Notes: generated by a model from the sequence alone, not told the origin. Counted from the first letter of the stretch, positions 22,648 through 33,102 are shown. The stretch: 64,000 nucleotides of DNA from Diphasiastrum complanatum (GCA_029204225.1 CM055096.1:41846901-41910900), one strand, 5' to 3'. Program-made: numbers and translations.

Positions 22648-22652
22648 TCTTT

Positions 22653-23059
22653 TAGATGTTTTTACATCTTGACTAGCTTTCATAGTTAAAAAAAAACATC
22701 TTGATTAGCTTTCATAGTTAAAGATTGTGTGGACAATTTTGACATATTTAGGTTTGTTCCTTTAAGCATGAAACTTTCACACCTATCCCAAATGTGCATT
22801 GTGCATGAGGCTTACCAAGAGAGAGGGCTCCAAGGCTAAAACATGTTGCTTCCGACAAAGCGTTTTGAAGCATCTAGTTGGGTAAGATGCCAGTGAACTC
22901 TCTTATTTAGGTCCTGGATATATAACATTGAACTCTTTGCAAGCCTTATTTAAGCTGATGATTAAATATTTTAATTACATGTACCCAATATAATATTGCG
23001 ATTTGAAAATGTGTTATGCATGTGGCGAAGCTAAAATATAGCATTACCCTCCACATTGC
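22653..23059. other. Unannotated DNA between LTR element and TAF15-like gene
   Basis: About 400 bases without ORF or motif. A short direct repeat (ACATCTTGAYTAGCTTTCATAGTTAA) occurs twice at 22664-22723, separated by an A run. Confidence 0.5.
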
Positions 23060-23475
23060 GCCTTGAGTGCAAGCAAGGCCCCACCCTCATCTAGCAATTG
23101 AGGAAACCTGTGTCTCAATTCTCCATGAATGCACCATGATAAAGTGCATTACCTTAATTGCTAGATGGCTTTGCCTAATCTTAGCACCCTATATGCACTC
23201 CTTGCACCATGCCAAGGAGCGCATTGGTGCAATCATCACCTTTGAAATCTTGAATATCAGTTTTTTTTTTCCCTTGTAAATGCACTCTCAGAACTTGTAA
23301 ATGCACTCTCGAACATGTGCAAGGAAAAGAGTGAGAGAGCTATGATGGTGGGGCCTTGCTTGCAATTGATCATAATGCATCGAGATGAAAGTTTCCTCCA
23401 CTGTTAGACGAGCGTGAGGCCATGCTTGCACCTCAATTGAGTTGATGGGATGCAAGCCCTTGGTAAGGGGCCAGA
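23060..23475. repeat. Imperfect inverted duplication upstream of the TAF15-like gene
   Basis: GCAAGCAAGGCCCCACC (about 23071) is mirrored by GGTGGGGCCTTGCTTGC (about 23344), and a second less perfect copy reads back from 23440. In reverse complement the words GAGGAAAC, ATCTCGATGC and ATTATGATC also realign with the first unit. Between the arms is a two-copy tandem of CTTGTAAATGCACTCTC (23275-23312). The region could fold into a hairpin or be a decayed MITE in the promoter. Confidence 0.6.
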
Positions 23476-23518
23476 TTTGGCAAGGCCATGTGGCCTTGCA
23501 AGAATCTTGATGTCCAGG

Positions 23519-23527
23519 AAACCCTAA
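23519..23527 (+). promoter_or_regulatory. telo-box AAACCCTAA
   Basis: AAACCCTAA, the plant telo-box, lies about 380 bases before the start codon and at the beginning of the probable 5' leader. Telo-boxes are common in promoters of plant genes for ribosomal and RNA-handling proteins, which fits the downstream gene. Function here is inferred. Confidence 0.5.
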
Positions 23528-23529
23528 AA

Positions 23530-23896
23530 CTGAACAAAGAAGAGAGCACAACGATGAACGGCGTAGATCACATCTCTCTCGATCCATGTCCACCTCTGTT
23601 CCGATCCAATGCTTTGTTTCCACGCGCCTTTCGATACTCTAGAAGAGCTGCTTTCGGCAAAATCTAAACAATCAATAGTGTTGTCACTCACTCGTGTGTG
23701 TGGGTATATTTGTTTTTGTTTTTGTTTTTGTGAAGAAATTGTCTCATATGGTTGGTTGTGTTTGATCATGGCATAGATTTGTTGCCGATCTTGTTGCGAA
23801 CTACACTATCTGGGTTTCAAAAATTTGGAAGTTTGATCCCAAAAAAAGAGGTGGGCTTTGTGTTGTTTTTGCAGAAGCTTGCAAAAAATCAGAAAG
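23530..23896 (+). other. 5' leader with probable intron
   Basis: A pyrimidine-rich acceptor TTGTGTTGTTTTTGCAG ends at 23874, only 22 bases before the ATG at 23897. A candidate donor GGGTATATTTG lies near 23702, giving an intron of about 170 bases. Therefore the 13 upstream in-frame codons are probably not translated. Introns in 5' leaders often raise expression in plants. Confidence 0.55.
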
Positions 23897-25780
23897 ATGG
23901 AGGGATCATATGGTTCAGGATATGACTATTCTGGCAATCGATCAGCAGGCGGTTTCGCTGAATCTGGCTATGATGGAGGCTATGGAAGCTCAGCAGGAGG
24001 ATATGATTCTCAACAAGGCCAAGATGTTGGACAGAGTGGTGGCCAGGGCAGCTTTGAAGGAGGTTACAATTCTGGGCAAGGGGGGCAGGGCGGCTATCAA
24101 CAGGGGTTTACCAATCAGCAAGGCATAGCTGAGGGCCAGGGTGTTATGGCAGGGTATAACAATCAGCAAGGCATAGTTGAGGGCCAGGGTGTTATGGCAG
24201 GGTATAACAATCAGCAAGGCATGGCTGAGGGCCAGGGTGTTATGGGAGGGTATAACAATCAGCAAGGCAGAGGTGAGGGCCAGGGTGGTGCAGGAGGCAG
24301 GTTCGGAGGAGGATATAACAATCAGCAGGGCAGAGGTGAAGGCCAGGGTTTCACAGGCGGCGGTTTCGGCGGAGGATATAACAATCAGCAAGGCAGAGGT
24401 GCTGGGCAGGCGGGCAGAGGTAGCTTCAGAGGAGGATATAATGGTGCAGCAGGGTACTCTGAGCAAGGCTACTATGATTCTTCACAAGGGAGAGGTAGTG
24501 GGCAGGATGGTGGTAGCAATTCTGAAGGAGGGTATAATGCCGCACAGAGCTACTATGGATCGCAAGGCAGAGGAAGTGGGCAGAATAATGCAGAAGGGTA
24601 TTATGGTTCGCAAGGTAGCGGGCAAAGCAATTCACAAGGGTACTGTGGTTCTCAGGGAGGAAATGGTGGGCAGGCTGGTAGAGGCAGCAATTCTGAAGGA
24701 TCCTATGGTTCGCAAGACAGAGGTGGAGGTCGAAGTGGTCGAGGACGGGCTTCTGAAGGAGGCTACTATGCCTCTCAAGACAGAGCGGGTGAAAAAGGCG
24801 GTCAAGGAGGCAGTTTTGAAGGAGGCTATTCCAGCCATCAGGGAAGAGGAGGTGGTGGCGGAGGGGGATATGATGGCAGAAATCAAGGTTATGGTGATAA
24901 TAGAGGAGGTGGTAGAAACCAGGGTTATGGTGATAACAGAGGAGGTGGTAGAAGCCAGGGATATGGTGATAACAGAGGAGGTGGCAGTGGCGGTGGCAAT
25001 GCGGGACGACAAGGTGATTGGACATGCACGAATCCGAGTTGTGGGAATCTAAATTTTGCAAGAAGATTTGAATGCAACAAGTGTGGAGCAAAGAAACCTG
25101 CCGGATCAGGACAGCCTAACCAGTATAATGATCAAAGTGGGGGTTACAATGCAGGAGCTTCACGCGGTGGAAACAGCTATGCTGGTGGCTACAATGAAAG
25201 TTTTCGGGGAGGCAAAGGTGCTGCAGTAGGTGACACCTTTGCTAGTGACCAACCTGCAAAGTTTCAGGACTTTAAGGCTGATCCAGGTCGAGATTATTTT
25301 AGAGCTGCTGATGTGGGTGGGATTGAAGCTCCAAAGGTGAAACAGTGCGATGAAAATTGCGAGGATAATTGTGAGAATACCCGGATTTATATTTCAGGTT
25401 TGCCTCTTGACATCAGCGTAGATGAGCTGAGAGATTTGTTTGGAGGCATTGGACAAGTGGCCAGGCTCAAGCAAAAGCGCGGATATAAGGATCAGTGGCC
25501 CTGGAGTATCAAGCTTTATACGGACGAATCTGGCAAAAACAAAGGTGATGCTGTTCTCACTTATGAGGACCCTTCGGCTGCTCACTCTGCAGGTGGTTTT
25601 TTTAATGGTTATTTACTAAGAGGTAACAAGATCACTGTGACAATGGCTGAAAAGTCTGCACCAAGACCTGCTGTTGACAATCGGGGATCTCGAGGTGGTG
25701 GTTATGGCAATAATCGTGGTTTTTCTGGTGGCGGTCCTGATAGGCGTGATGGTGGCGGCCATCGCTCCCGCCCTTACTAG
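23897..25780 (+). CDS. TAF15: TAF15/FUS-like RNA-binding protein (TFIID subunit 15-like)
   Basis: An intact 627-codon frame in one coding exon, the only healthy host gene in the window. Residues 1-365 are low-complexity Gly/Tyr/Gln/Ser, including six NQQG-centred repeats (about 71-180) and three copies of NQGYGDNRGGGR (about 328-365). A RanBP2-type zinc finger follows (W375, C377, C382, N386, C393, C396), then an RRM at about 494-583 with RNP2 IYISGL (497-502) and RNP1 KGDAVLTY (549-556). The tail is RGG-rich and ends HRSRPY, matching the PY nuclear-import signal of FUS proteins. The FET family binds RNA and single-stranded DNA and works with TFIID and in splicing or stress granules, so a nuclear role is likely. 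It is longer than the roughly 400-aa Arabidopsis homologues I remember, because of repeat growth in the N-terminus. The start at MEGSYGSGYDYSG is chosen because a splice acceptor lies just upstream. Confidence 0.92.
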   Translation: MEGSYGSGYDYSGNRSAGGFAESGYDGGYGSSAGGYDSQQGQDVGQSGGQGSFEGGYNSGQGGQGGYQQGFTNQQGIAEGQGVMAGYNNQQGIVEGQGVMAGYNNQQGMAEGQGVMGGYNNQQGRGEGQGGAGGRFGGGYNNQQGRGEGQGFTGGGFGGGYNNQQGRGAGQAGRGSFRGGYNGAAGYSEQGYYDSSQGRGSGQDGGSNSEGGYNAAQSYYGSQGRGSGQNNAEGYYGSQGSGQSNSQGYCGSQGGNGGQAGRGSNSEGSYGSQDRGGGRSGRGRASEGGYYASQDRAGEKGGQGGSFEGGYSSHQGRGGGGGGGYDGRNQGYGDNRGGGRNQGYGDNRGGGRSQGYGDNRGGGSGGGNAGRQGDWTCTNPSCGNLNFARRFECNKCGAKKPAGSGQPNQYNDQSGGYNAGASRGGNSYAGGYNESFRGGKGAAVGDTFASDQPAKFQDFKADPGRDYFRAADVGGIEAPKVKQCDENCEDNCENTRIYISGLPLDISVDELRDLFGGIGQVARLKQKRGYKDQWPWSIKLYTDESGKNKGDAVLTYEDPSAAHSAGGFFNGYLLRGNKITVTMAEKSAPRPAVDNRGSRGGGYGNNRGFSGGGPDRRDGGGHRSRPY

Positions 25781-26300
25781 ATGATTGAATGATTGTCTGA
25801 GGTACATGTGATTGAAGTGAAATGCCACAATATCATGTGGCTAATATTATTTTCCGAAGCAAACACAAATCTTGCGTCTTTGAAGATGGAATTAGGGAGA
25901 GATGTCTAGTGCAGGTCTTGCTTGAGAATTTAGCGACATGACCTTTTACTGTTTTTGGATAAAGGGATGACAGAAGTATACTTGTTTGTGTAGACTGAGT
26001 CATGTTATCTGTTATTTGTGTTTTTGTTATCTACTGAGAATTATGTGGTAACCATGCCATTGGTGGCCAGGTTAAAATGGTTATGGAACTGCTGGGAAGT
26101 TTGTATTAACAGTGTACTTGTTCAGCTTTTTGAATTTTCCAATCTGTTTACCGTCTTCCAGTTAGAAAGCTTTGTACGTACATCATGTTGTTGGCACAAT
26201 TTGTTCAATAGAAGTTGAATGCAGATATCAAACTTTGAATGTTTAAATCTTTGACATAAGTGGCTTTGTTTGAACCTGGTATTTGAAGGGTTTTGTTCAC
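25781..26300 (+). other. 3' untranslated region (probable)
   Basis: T-rich sequence after the stop codon with no ORF of interest. Plant polyadenylation signals are loose. TTCAATAGAAGTTGAATGCAG near 26205 is one possible end. The exact 3' end cannot be fixed from the sequence. Confidence 0.4.
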
Positions 26301-27404
26301 AAATCATGCATTCATGTGTCCGTCAATATGACTACAAGAAGTTTTAGTTTTCCTAGAGGCTGTGACATTTCTTGATGTGGCCTTTTTGTGTTCTGCTTTG
26401 ATGTTTTTTTGCTTGAAGATCTGGTCCTTGTGACTTTCGGTACCAGGAGAAGTTCCAAGATTTTGAACATCATTATATAACCTGACTAGTTCTTTTTCAG
26501 TGAGGAATCATTATTCTTAATGCTGCAAATATCAAGATTTGTTGGTCTTAGATATCTAGAACTCTCGAGTGGTGAACGAGTTATTCCTCATTTTTTGTTT
26601 GTCTTATTTTTCATACTTCTGAGACATTTTTCTGAGTCTAGTTGAAAACTAACAGCTCTAATTTCTAGAGTTCAAAAGATGATGGGAACCATAAATTGGC
26701 ATGATTGCTTTTATTATTTCAGCAATATATTTAAATTTGGTGATAAATTTGTCGTTTTTTGATGGCTATACAAAGGGAAAATGTCCACACTTAGTTGTCT
26801 GATGTTGAAAACCACAAAGGGGAAGACCTTTGTGTGAATGCCAACTTGATTAGACTTATATAAAAAGTTTAATTTTATAGAGGAGGCTAGGCAAGACTTT
26901 TAGGTCAAGCAATTGAAGCTGGTCTTTGAACTTTGAAGGCTAAAATTTATGTCTTTCCACAGATAATATTAGAAGATTCAAGCTAACATGAGCTTGTGCA
27001 AGTGAGAATCCAGCTAATGCAAGGCTCTTCAGGTCATCACAATGACACAAAATACTTGTTCAAAGGTGGAAATTATTTGAGGTCGTGTTGTTGTCAAGAC
27101 TTTTCTTCTCAACTATGCAAAGTTTGGTTTGGTTTTGATGCTTCTCTATTCCATTTAATTTTACCTCATTTCATCTTTGGTGTCAGATCACTTCCATGAT
27201 AATCTTCTTGTACCATTGTATGCTAGGCTATCCAAAGGAAATATCAATATTAGTTCTGATCGAGGGACCATATCAAGCATGCAAACGTTTACATAACAAA
27301 ATGCAAATCTTCATTTTCTAGGTTTGAATGCTAATAAGGGAAAGGATAGGAGGTATTTACTACATTTGAACTCTACTCGATCTGGTCGAGTTTTGAAGAA
27401 GGCT
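26301..27404. other. Unannotated DNA
   Basis: No gene or repeat recognised. Open frames are under 70 codons and lack domain features. Part may still belong to the transcript of the TAF15-like gene. Confidence 0.4.
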
Positions 27405-27617
27405 AGCTGTCTGGTTGAGATTAGAGGCAGTCGGTCGAGATTAGGGGCATTCGGTATTAGAGGCATTCGGTCGAGATTAGAGGCATTTGGTTGAGATTAG
27501 GGGCAGTCTGCCGAGATCAGAGGCATTCGGTCGAGATTAGGGGTAGTCGGTCAAGATTAGGGGCGTGAGAGGCATTCGGTCGAGATTAGGGGTAGTCGGT
27601 CGAGATTAGGGGCGAGA
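27405..27617. repeat. Minisatellite with about 20-bp unit
   Basis: About ten head-to-tail units with consensus near GGCATTCGGTCGAGATTAGG (variants GGCAGTCGG, GGTAGTCGG, GGCATTTGG). Longer-range order is visible because ATTAGAGGCATTCGG and ATTAGGGGTAGTCGG units alternate. Some units are truncated (CGGTATTAGAGG, GGGGCGTGAGAGG). Confidence 0.9.
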
Positions 27618-28430
27618 AGCTAAATGGTGAGGCTCGGTCGAGAGCGTGGGAGAGGGCTCGGATGAGATGTGAAGGAGGAGACTGGACAAATTTTGACTAA
27701 TAAGAGAGCTTTGTCATGATCAAAAGTTAGACCCTCGACCTCTTTTGCAATGTTGAAGCCTAAGCCAATCATAGTTAATCTTTGTGATGACCTTTGAAAT
27801 ATTCATAGATTGTTTGTTTCATAGACAAGAATGCACATATGCCACAAAAGCTTTGCCACATGATATTATTTTTTGGATTTAAGATGCTTAGAAGGAAATA
27901 ACATAATCAACATAGGAAGAAAATTTGTCATTTTGCAAGATACGAATGTCCTAGAAAGGTTGATGATGTATCTTCTTCAAGATTTGAATTGGACTATGCA
28001 AATAATCAATATCATTCTTATTTGATCTTAATGTAGTTATTGGCTAGTAAATGATGTATTACCCAAAAGATTTTGTGAAGACTTTCCATTTTAATTTGAC
28101 TTTATGATTTTAATAAGCACACTTTTTTTATTAATCTACAAATTCAAGTATCTATGAGAAGATGATTTCATTGTATAGTTTTACCATGAACATTATCCTT
28201 AGTCACAATTGTAGTTGTAGATCTATACTTATGATTTCATGATTCAATATTTCTTATAGCAAAAATCATTTATCCATATTTGATATTCATGATCTTCAAA
28301 TCAAATGTTCAAGTTTTCACCCGTTTGCTTATAACCATTATGATTCCATGTTTCTAAATTTACTATTTTCATGTTCCCCCATTTATGATCTAACAATCCA
28401 TAATTTTCACAAGTCTTGCATTTTCATGAT
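27618..28430. other. Unannotated DNA
   Basis: Very AT-rich, no ORF of note and no repeat recognised between the minisatellite and the Copia fragment. Confidence 0.45.
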
Positions 28431-30822
28431 TCACACATGTTTTGTGTGACATGTCAAATTTTGTTTGTAGCCATCGTGTAAAGATACTATACATGCCAGA
28501 GACCAACCAAGTGAAGATCGTCAGAGATGTCAAGTTCGATGAAACCAGAACAATGGCCAATGATGATTCTGTCAACCATGAAGTCTTAGAAAATAGTACT
28601 ATGACCTGCCAACCATGACAGAGGGAGCAAACCCTGAATACTCAAACGAAGATGTTTGGATCGCACATCAGCTGGCGACGAATCAGACAAAGAATGGGCA
28701 TGCCTACAACTACAACGCCAATAAACCACAATGGTTCTGCACCTAGCCGAAGAGACAAAGGCAAAGACATTGTCGTACCCAAACAATCTCTCAAGAGATC
28801 GACAAGAGAACGAAGAACACAAGCCCATATTCATGCCAAGCAGCTCAGCTTTGACATTTGAAGAGTTCTACGAATTCAACGGCGAACCACAAACATTAGA
28901 GGAGTTCTAAATCCAAAAAAGACCCTTTGTAAAGATTCTTTTTATATTTTTTCTCAAATTTTTCTTACACATGGACCAATCAAAACACTCAAATTTGAAA
29001 TCTACGTAACGTAACTTTTTGAGTCCACATTTTGATTCTATACTAAAAATGGCATAACTTTTTAGTGGTAAGTCCGAATTTAGCGGAGTTTGGTGCATTG
29101 AAAAGCGCTCGGCAAGGGCTTTCCAATGATATGTTACATGACATACTTTTGAGCTACGATTAAAAAGTTATGGCAAGTCAAAAGTATTAGTGTTATAATA
29201 TTTTAATAATAAAAAAGGCATCTTGCACAAATTATTAAAGGGTCTTTTTGGAACTCAAAACTCCTCTAAACTTACGAGGAAGCCATCCAGCAAGGACAAA
29301 TGGGTGCAAGCCATGAATAAGGAGATCGAATCCATGAATAAGAATGAGGTGTGGATGTTGCAACCAGTACCAGATAAGCAAAAAACCATGCAATGCAAAT
29401 GGGTATACAAATTGAAGTATGGATCGAATGGAAATGTATCGAGATACAAAGCCAGACTTGTAGCGAAGGGATTCTCTCAGAAGTACGGTATCGGTTACAT
29501 TGAGACCTTCTCTCCAATAGTCAAGCATGTGTCCCTATGGTTATTGTTTGCATATGTAGCCGCTTATGACCTCAGGATTTATATAGTTGATGAGAAAACC
29601 TTACATGGTGAATTGGATGAAGAAGTCTACATGGACCAACCTCCTAGTTACATACGTGAATCACTTGCCACCTATGCCTGTCGAATGCACAAGAGCATCT
29701 ACGGTTTGAAGCAATCCGCGTGACAGTGGTACAAGAAGAAGGATCATGCTCTACGATCCTTGGGTTTTCAACCACTGATGGCCGATTACAATGTATATGT
29801 AAAGGTCATAGATGGGGAGATCATAATTGTTGATGTCTACATGGATGACACTTTGATTCTATACAAAACTGAAGAGCTGATTGTCGAAGTGAAAAGCAAA
29901 ATCTCAAAACATTTCGAGATAACAGACTTAGGAAAAGCCAGATGTTACCTAGGCTTGCAAATTGACCATGATTATGAAGAATTAAAGCTATACCTTCATC
30001 AATCCAGGTGCATCTAGAAGATCCTAGATGATTTCGAGATGACAGATTGCAAAGGAACAAACACCCCAATGCTTGCAGGAACGATCCTAACAAATGAAGA
30101 TGGTCCGAAAAACGATGAAGAGAAGGAACCCATGGAACACACATCTTACATGAGGCTAATTGGATCATTGATGTATCTAGGAGATAACACACTCCCCGAC
30201 ACTTCTTATGTCGTATTTAGGATGAGCCAATTCAACATGAACCCGCGTCCTATACACTGGAAGATTGTGAAGCGAATCCTACAATACCTTTAGAAAATGA
30301 AGGATTTTGGGCTATGTTACTCCCATGATGTCGGATTCCAGTTGCACTCCTACAACGATGCAAGTTGGGCATCACTCAAAGACGATTATAAAAGCATCTC
30401 AGGAGGGTGCACCATTATAGCAAATGCAACCATTCTCTGGGTCAACAAGAGGCAGACCATGATCTTGCAAAGCAAAATATGTCGCAATAGCCAAGATGGC
30501 CAACGAGATCACATGGCTCAGACAGTTCCTCGACGGACTGGGTGAAACCACCAATGAGCCTCTAATTCTGCAGATGGACAATACAGCTGCCATATACTTG
30601 ACGAAGGATCCTGTGTTTCATTCAAGGATGAAACACATTGCAATCAAATATCATTTGATAAGGGACCTAGTCGAGAGAAATGAATTGAAGACCACCTTCA
30701 TCGGAACGAAGCAAATGGTAGCCGACATCTTTACAGAGCTGAAGAAACTTAATGTTTCTAGCCACAAAGCATTGATAGCTTTTGAGTTCGTGTCTGCAGA
30801 ATTACATGAAAAGGACCAGTAG
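28431..30822 (+). pseudogene. Copia pol: integrase end, RT and RNase H
   Basis: This is a plus-strand Copia remnant. The C-terminal integrase tail reads ILYMPETNQVKIVRDVKFDE (28479-28540), followed by a basic linker, then a roughly 370-base MITE insertion, then RT from SKDKWVQAMNKEIES through CKWVYKLKYG, GFSQKYGIGYIETFSP, ELDEEVYMDQP, YGLKQ and the intact active site VYMDDTLIL. RNase H follows with MRLIGSLMYLG, YNDASWASL, MDNTAAIYL and MKHIAIKYHLIRD and ends near VADIFTELKK. In-frame stops at 29721, 30015 and 30292 and a frame change near 30480 (between ILQSKI and MANEITWLRQ) make it dead. Gag, protease, integrase core and both LTRs were not found next to it. Confidence 0.9.
28896..29269. mobile_element. 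MITE inserted in Copia pol
   Basis: Imperfect terminal inverted repeats of about 38 bases bound 374 bases without coding capacity. The left end reads TTAGAGGAGTTCTAAATCC then AAAAAAGACCCTTT. The right end, in reverse complement, reads TTAGAGGAGTTTTGAGTTCC then AAAAAGACCCTTT. The interior is AT-rich. A copy of AAAC lies near each end and may be the target duplication, although a TA duplication is also possible. The element interrupts the conserved start of the RT region, and excision would bring the two host halves back next to each other. The superfamily cannot be fixed from the ends alone. Confidence 0.75.
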
Positions 30823-31173
30823 GTCTTTGTATTTGCAGAAATACAAAGGAACTTTTCACAGGCAGAAACCGCCCCAGACCATAACCGCCACATAACTGTG
30901 TCAAGGTCCCAAGACACAAAGGTCAAACGAACGAAGACTCGAAGAAGAAGATCCAAAGTTCAAAGACCGAAGGAGCTCAAAACACCTGAAGACCGAAAGG
31001 CGGCGGATCTTTGCGCTCCAAGTACAAAGAAGATCAAACAAGTACCAAGAGGACGTCCACCTCCACGGATGATGTGCTAAAGGCAATCTGAATACCACTA
31101 GAACATGCTTAACCAGCCGTTCTTATAATCATTGATTAACTTAAACCTTTTCCTCTCTATCCATATAAACAGA
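30823..31173. other. Unannotated DNA after Copia RNase H
   Basis: Purine-rich sequence with a lysine/arginine-rich open frame of 60 codons (30898-31080) that looks like composition bias. This could be the remains of the 3' LTR of the Copia element. There is no clear LTR end. Confidence 0.4.
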
Positions 31174-31611
31174 TCAAACACAAGAAAATCGGTTGAACAT
31201 CAAATTGGTTGAATGCCAATGTGAGCTGCCAGCCAATATCCAAGAGTCCGCTAGGCGAGACTGTCTGATTAAAGAATCATTGACATATAATGCTATTATG
31301 ACATAGCTTGACTCTTTATACTTGAGATACACATTTGAATCTGCAGAGCAAAAAGTAAAATTGGTGCTGCAATAAGAAATGATTAATTCTTCCATACCAG
31401 GCCCTAGGAGCTTGCTTGAGGCCATTAAGTGTCTTCTACAATCTACATACCATATGCTCTTGGCCTTGAAGGATGGAAGGACATAACCTCCTGGTTGATA
31501 AATGAAAATTTCTTCTTGTATATATTTGTGAAGGAATGTTGTATGGATGTCCATCTGATGAATGTCAATATCCTCTGCAGTAGCTAGGATCTTGGTGCAC
31601 GTGGTGACCAA
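31174..31611 (-). pseudogene. Copia reverse transcriptase fragment
   Basis: The minus frame begins near the RT finger region (LATAEDIDIHQMDIHTTFLH), goes on to EEIFIYQPGGY, and later has SNVYLKYKESSYVIIALYVND, in which the last active-site residue pair YVDD has become YVND. The part between, where YGLKQAPRAWY is expected, is scrambled. A fragment of a different Copia copy from that on plus at 28-31 kb, truncated at both ends. Confidence 0.75.
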
Positions 31612-32839
31612 GAATGGAAGGATTTAATAAATAGAGGTTTGGAAATACTCAAGCTAGCATTCAAGGAGTGGTAATATGCAAGGCATTTTGGTGATATATC
31701 CACTCTCAATATCTCATCTACTCTCAAGTTCATGTGGAATGAATATTATCTCTATTTTTTGTAGGGTGCTAATATGTCATCGCTTCGTGGGTTTGTGGAT
31801 TTGAGAGGGAACACATTACTTTAAATTTTCATGATAGTTTAAGGGCAAAGATTTGAAATTTTTAGTAAGCTAATTTTTCTTTTGATTATGAATAAAAGTA
31901 TGTAAGATCTATCCATGAAAAGTTTAGCATAAATTATTGTTGTGATCTATCTAGGGAGGCTAGTTGTAAGCTTTACACAAAAGATCATCCTTGAAGGACA
32001 CTATTCTTCATTTAAAGTATTTTGAAGCCTCATTTGGTTTATCTTTACTGAGTCTAAACATTGTGTTTATATGCAAAATCCTAGTGAAATTTGTTTGGAC
32101 TTTGGCAAGGATTTGTGGTTATTTCTTGGCACTAGAGGTTTTTTGGCAGTGATAATGGAACATCACCAAGCATTAAAAGAGGATCCTTAGATTCAAAACT
32201 TGTGCATTGCTTGAAAATTTTGGACCAAGGAAGAAAAATACATGCTTTTTGTCAACTACCAAGTTTGAGTGCACATCATTCATGGATATGGTGTTTTCAT
32301 CATTACAAAGGCTTGGAAAAACTTGAGAGGGAAGCAAAGAGCTAGTTGTATATTCTACTTTAAAGTCCATAAAGATCATGTTATCTTATGGTTGCTTTAT
32401 GGTGTGCTTTATGGTGATGACATATTTTTCACTCTACATCGTAAAATAGGGATCTTGTATGATCTTAATCAAAACTTTGGGATAGAAAACTATGTTTTAT
32501 AGTCATTATATGTCGAAGATAAAGATCTGGACATGTCTTTTTGAATTTGGATCTTTCACTTTTTTCATTATGTATCTCTCACTTTTGGTGACAAATTGGA
32601 GACCCTTAAGGAATCACACTACATTGTCTACTTTCTCTCTCATGTTAGTCTTGTGATATATCTCTCTCATAGACAAGTGTTGGTATCACCATGCATTATT
32701 GAATGCTAGTTTCTACTGTAACATGGCCAATTTTGCATGTAACAAGTTTCATAGTTAGAGATCATTGGGCCTAAATTTTTTGTTTTTACTACTTAATTTT
32801 GTTTATACAAGTCTTAATGATGCATTCATATAAATTCAG
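31612..32839. other. Unannotated DNA
   Basis: AT-rich with no supported gene. A minus-strand ORF at 32379-32173 and a plus one at 32269-32502 overlap and are probably shadows. It separates two Copia remnants and may contain diverged LTR sequence. Confidence 0.4.
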
Positions 32840-33102
32840 ATCTTGTAGTATGACAAATAGTTGTCATATCTGACGAGGTATCCTTGTTCAACTTTCTCAT
32901 CGAGCTTCTTTCGAATCTTGTCTGGAATGTGTGGATAAGCTGCACATCCAAAGATCTGAACGTCAGATTGGACTTTCTGCCCCACCATAGTTTGTGTGGT
33001 GTCATGTGAAGAACACCAAATTTGTCGATCTTGTTTTGGATGTAGGCAGTGTAGCTACTGCTTCAACCCATAGCAATCTTGGTGCTTTCAAATAGGCCAT
33101 CA
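32840..33102 (-). pseudogene. Copia integrase C-terminal part (left half of interrupted host element)
   Basis: Reading minus from 33102, broken frames give AYLKAPRLLWVEAVAT followed by the WWGRKSN and IPDKIRKKLDEKVEQGYLV-type segments, and then RYDNYLSYYK. This is the integrase end that follows the catalytic core. It continues the same protein as 38197-38721 and is cut from it by the 5.1-kb element at 33103-38196. The 5-base duplication CATCA sits at both junctions. Confidence 0.8.

Larger units (their letters stand above)
17365..22652 (-). mobile_element. Complete non-autonomous LTR retrotransposon
   Basis: Two 832-base direct repeats (17370-18201 and 21816-22647), starting TGTGCAAAAAG and ending TTTTTCACA, flank about 3.6 kb. 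A perfect 5-base target duplication TCTTT lies on both sides (17365-17369, 22648-22652). On minus, a primer-binding site TGGTATTAGAGC follows the right LTR and a polypurine tract GATTTTTGAGGAGGAG precedes the left one, so the element runs right to left. I found no integrase, reverse transcriptase or RNase H. It keeps a gag-like zinc knuckle trace and a 320-codon ORF of unknown function. By eye the LTRs differ at about two dozen positions, so insertion is neither very recent nor ancient. It must have moved with enzymes of a relative, probably Copia-like given its PBS. Confidence 0.9.

Noticed and set aside
23990-25091. Long open frames on the other strand and in other phases over the TAF15-like gene
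   Set aside because: The Gly/Gln-rich repeats avoid stops in all frames. Only the frame with zinc finger, RRM and PY end makes a domain-complete protein.
30898-31080. Lys/Arg-rich 60-codon ORF
   Set aside because: Composition effect of purine-rich DNA after the Copia RNase H. No homology recognised.
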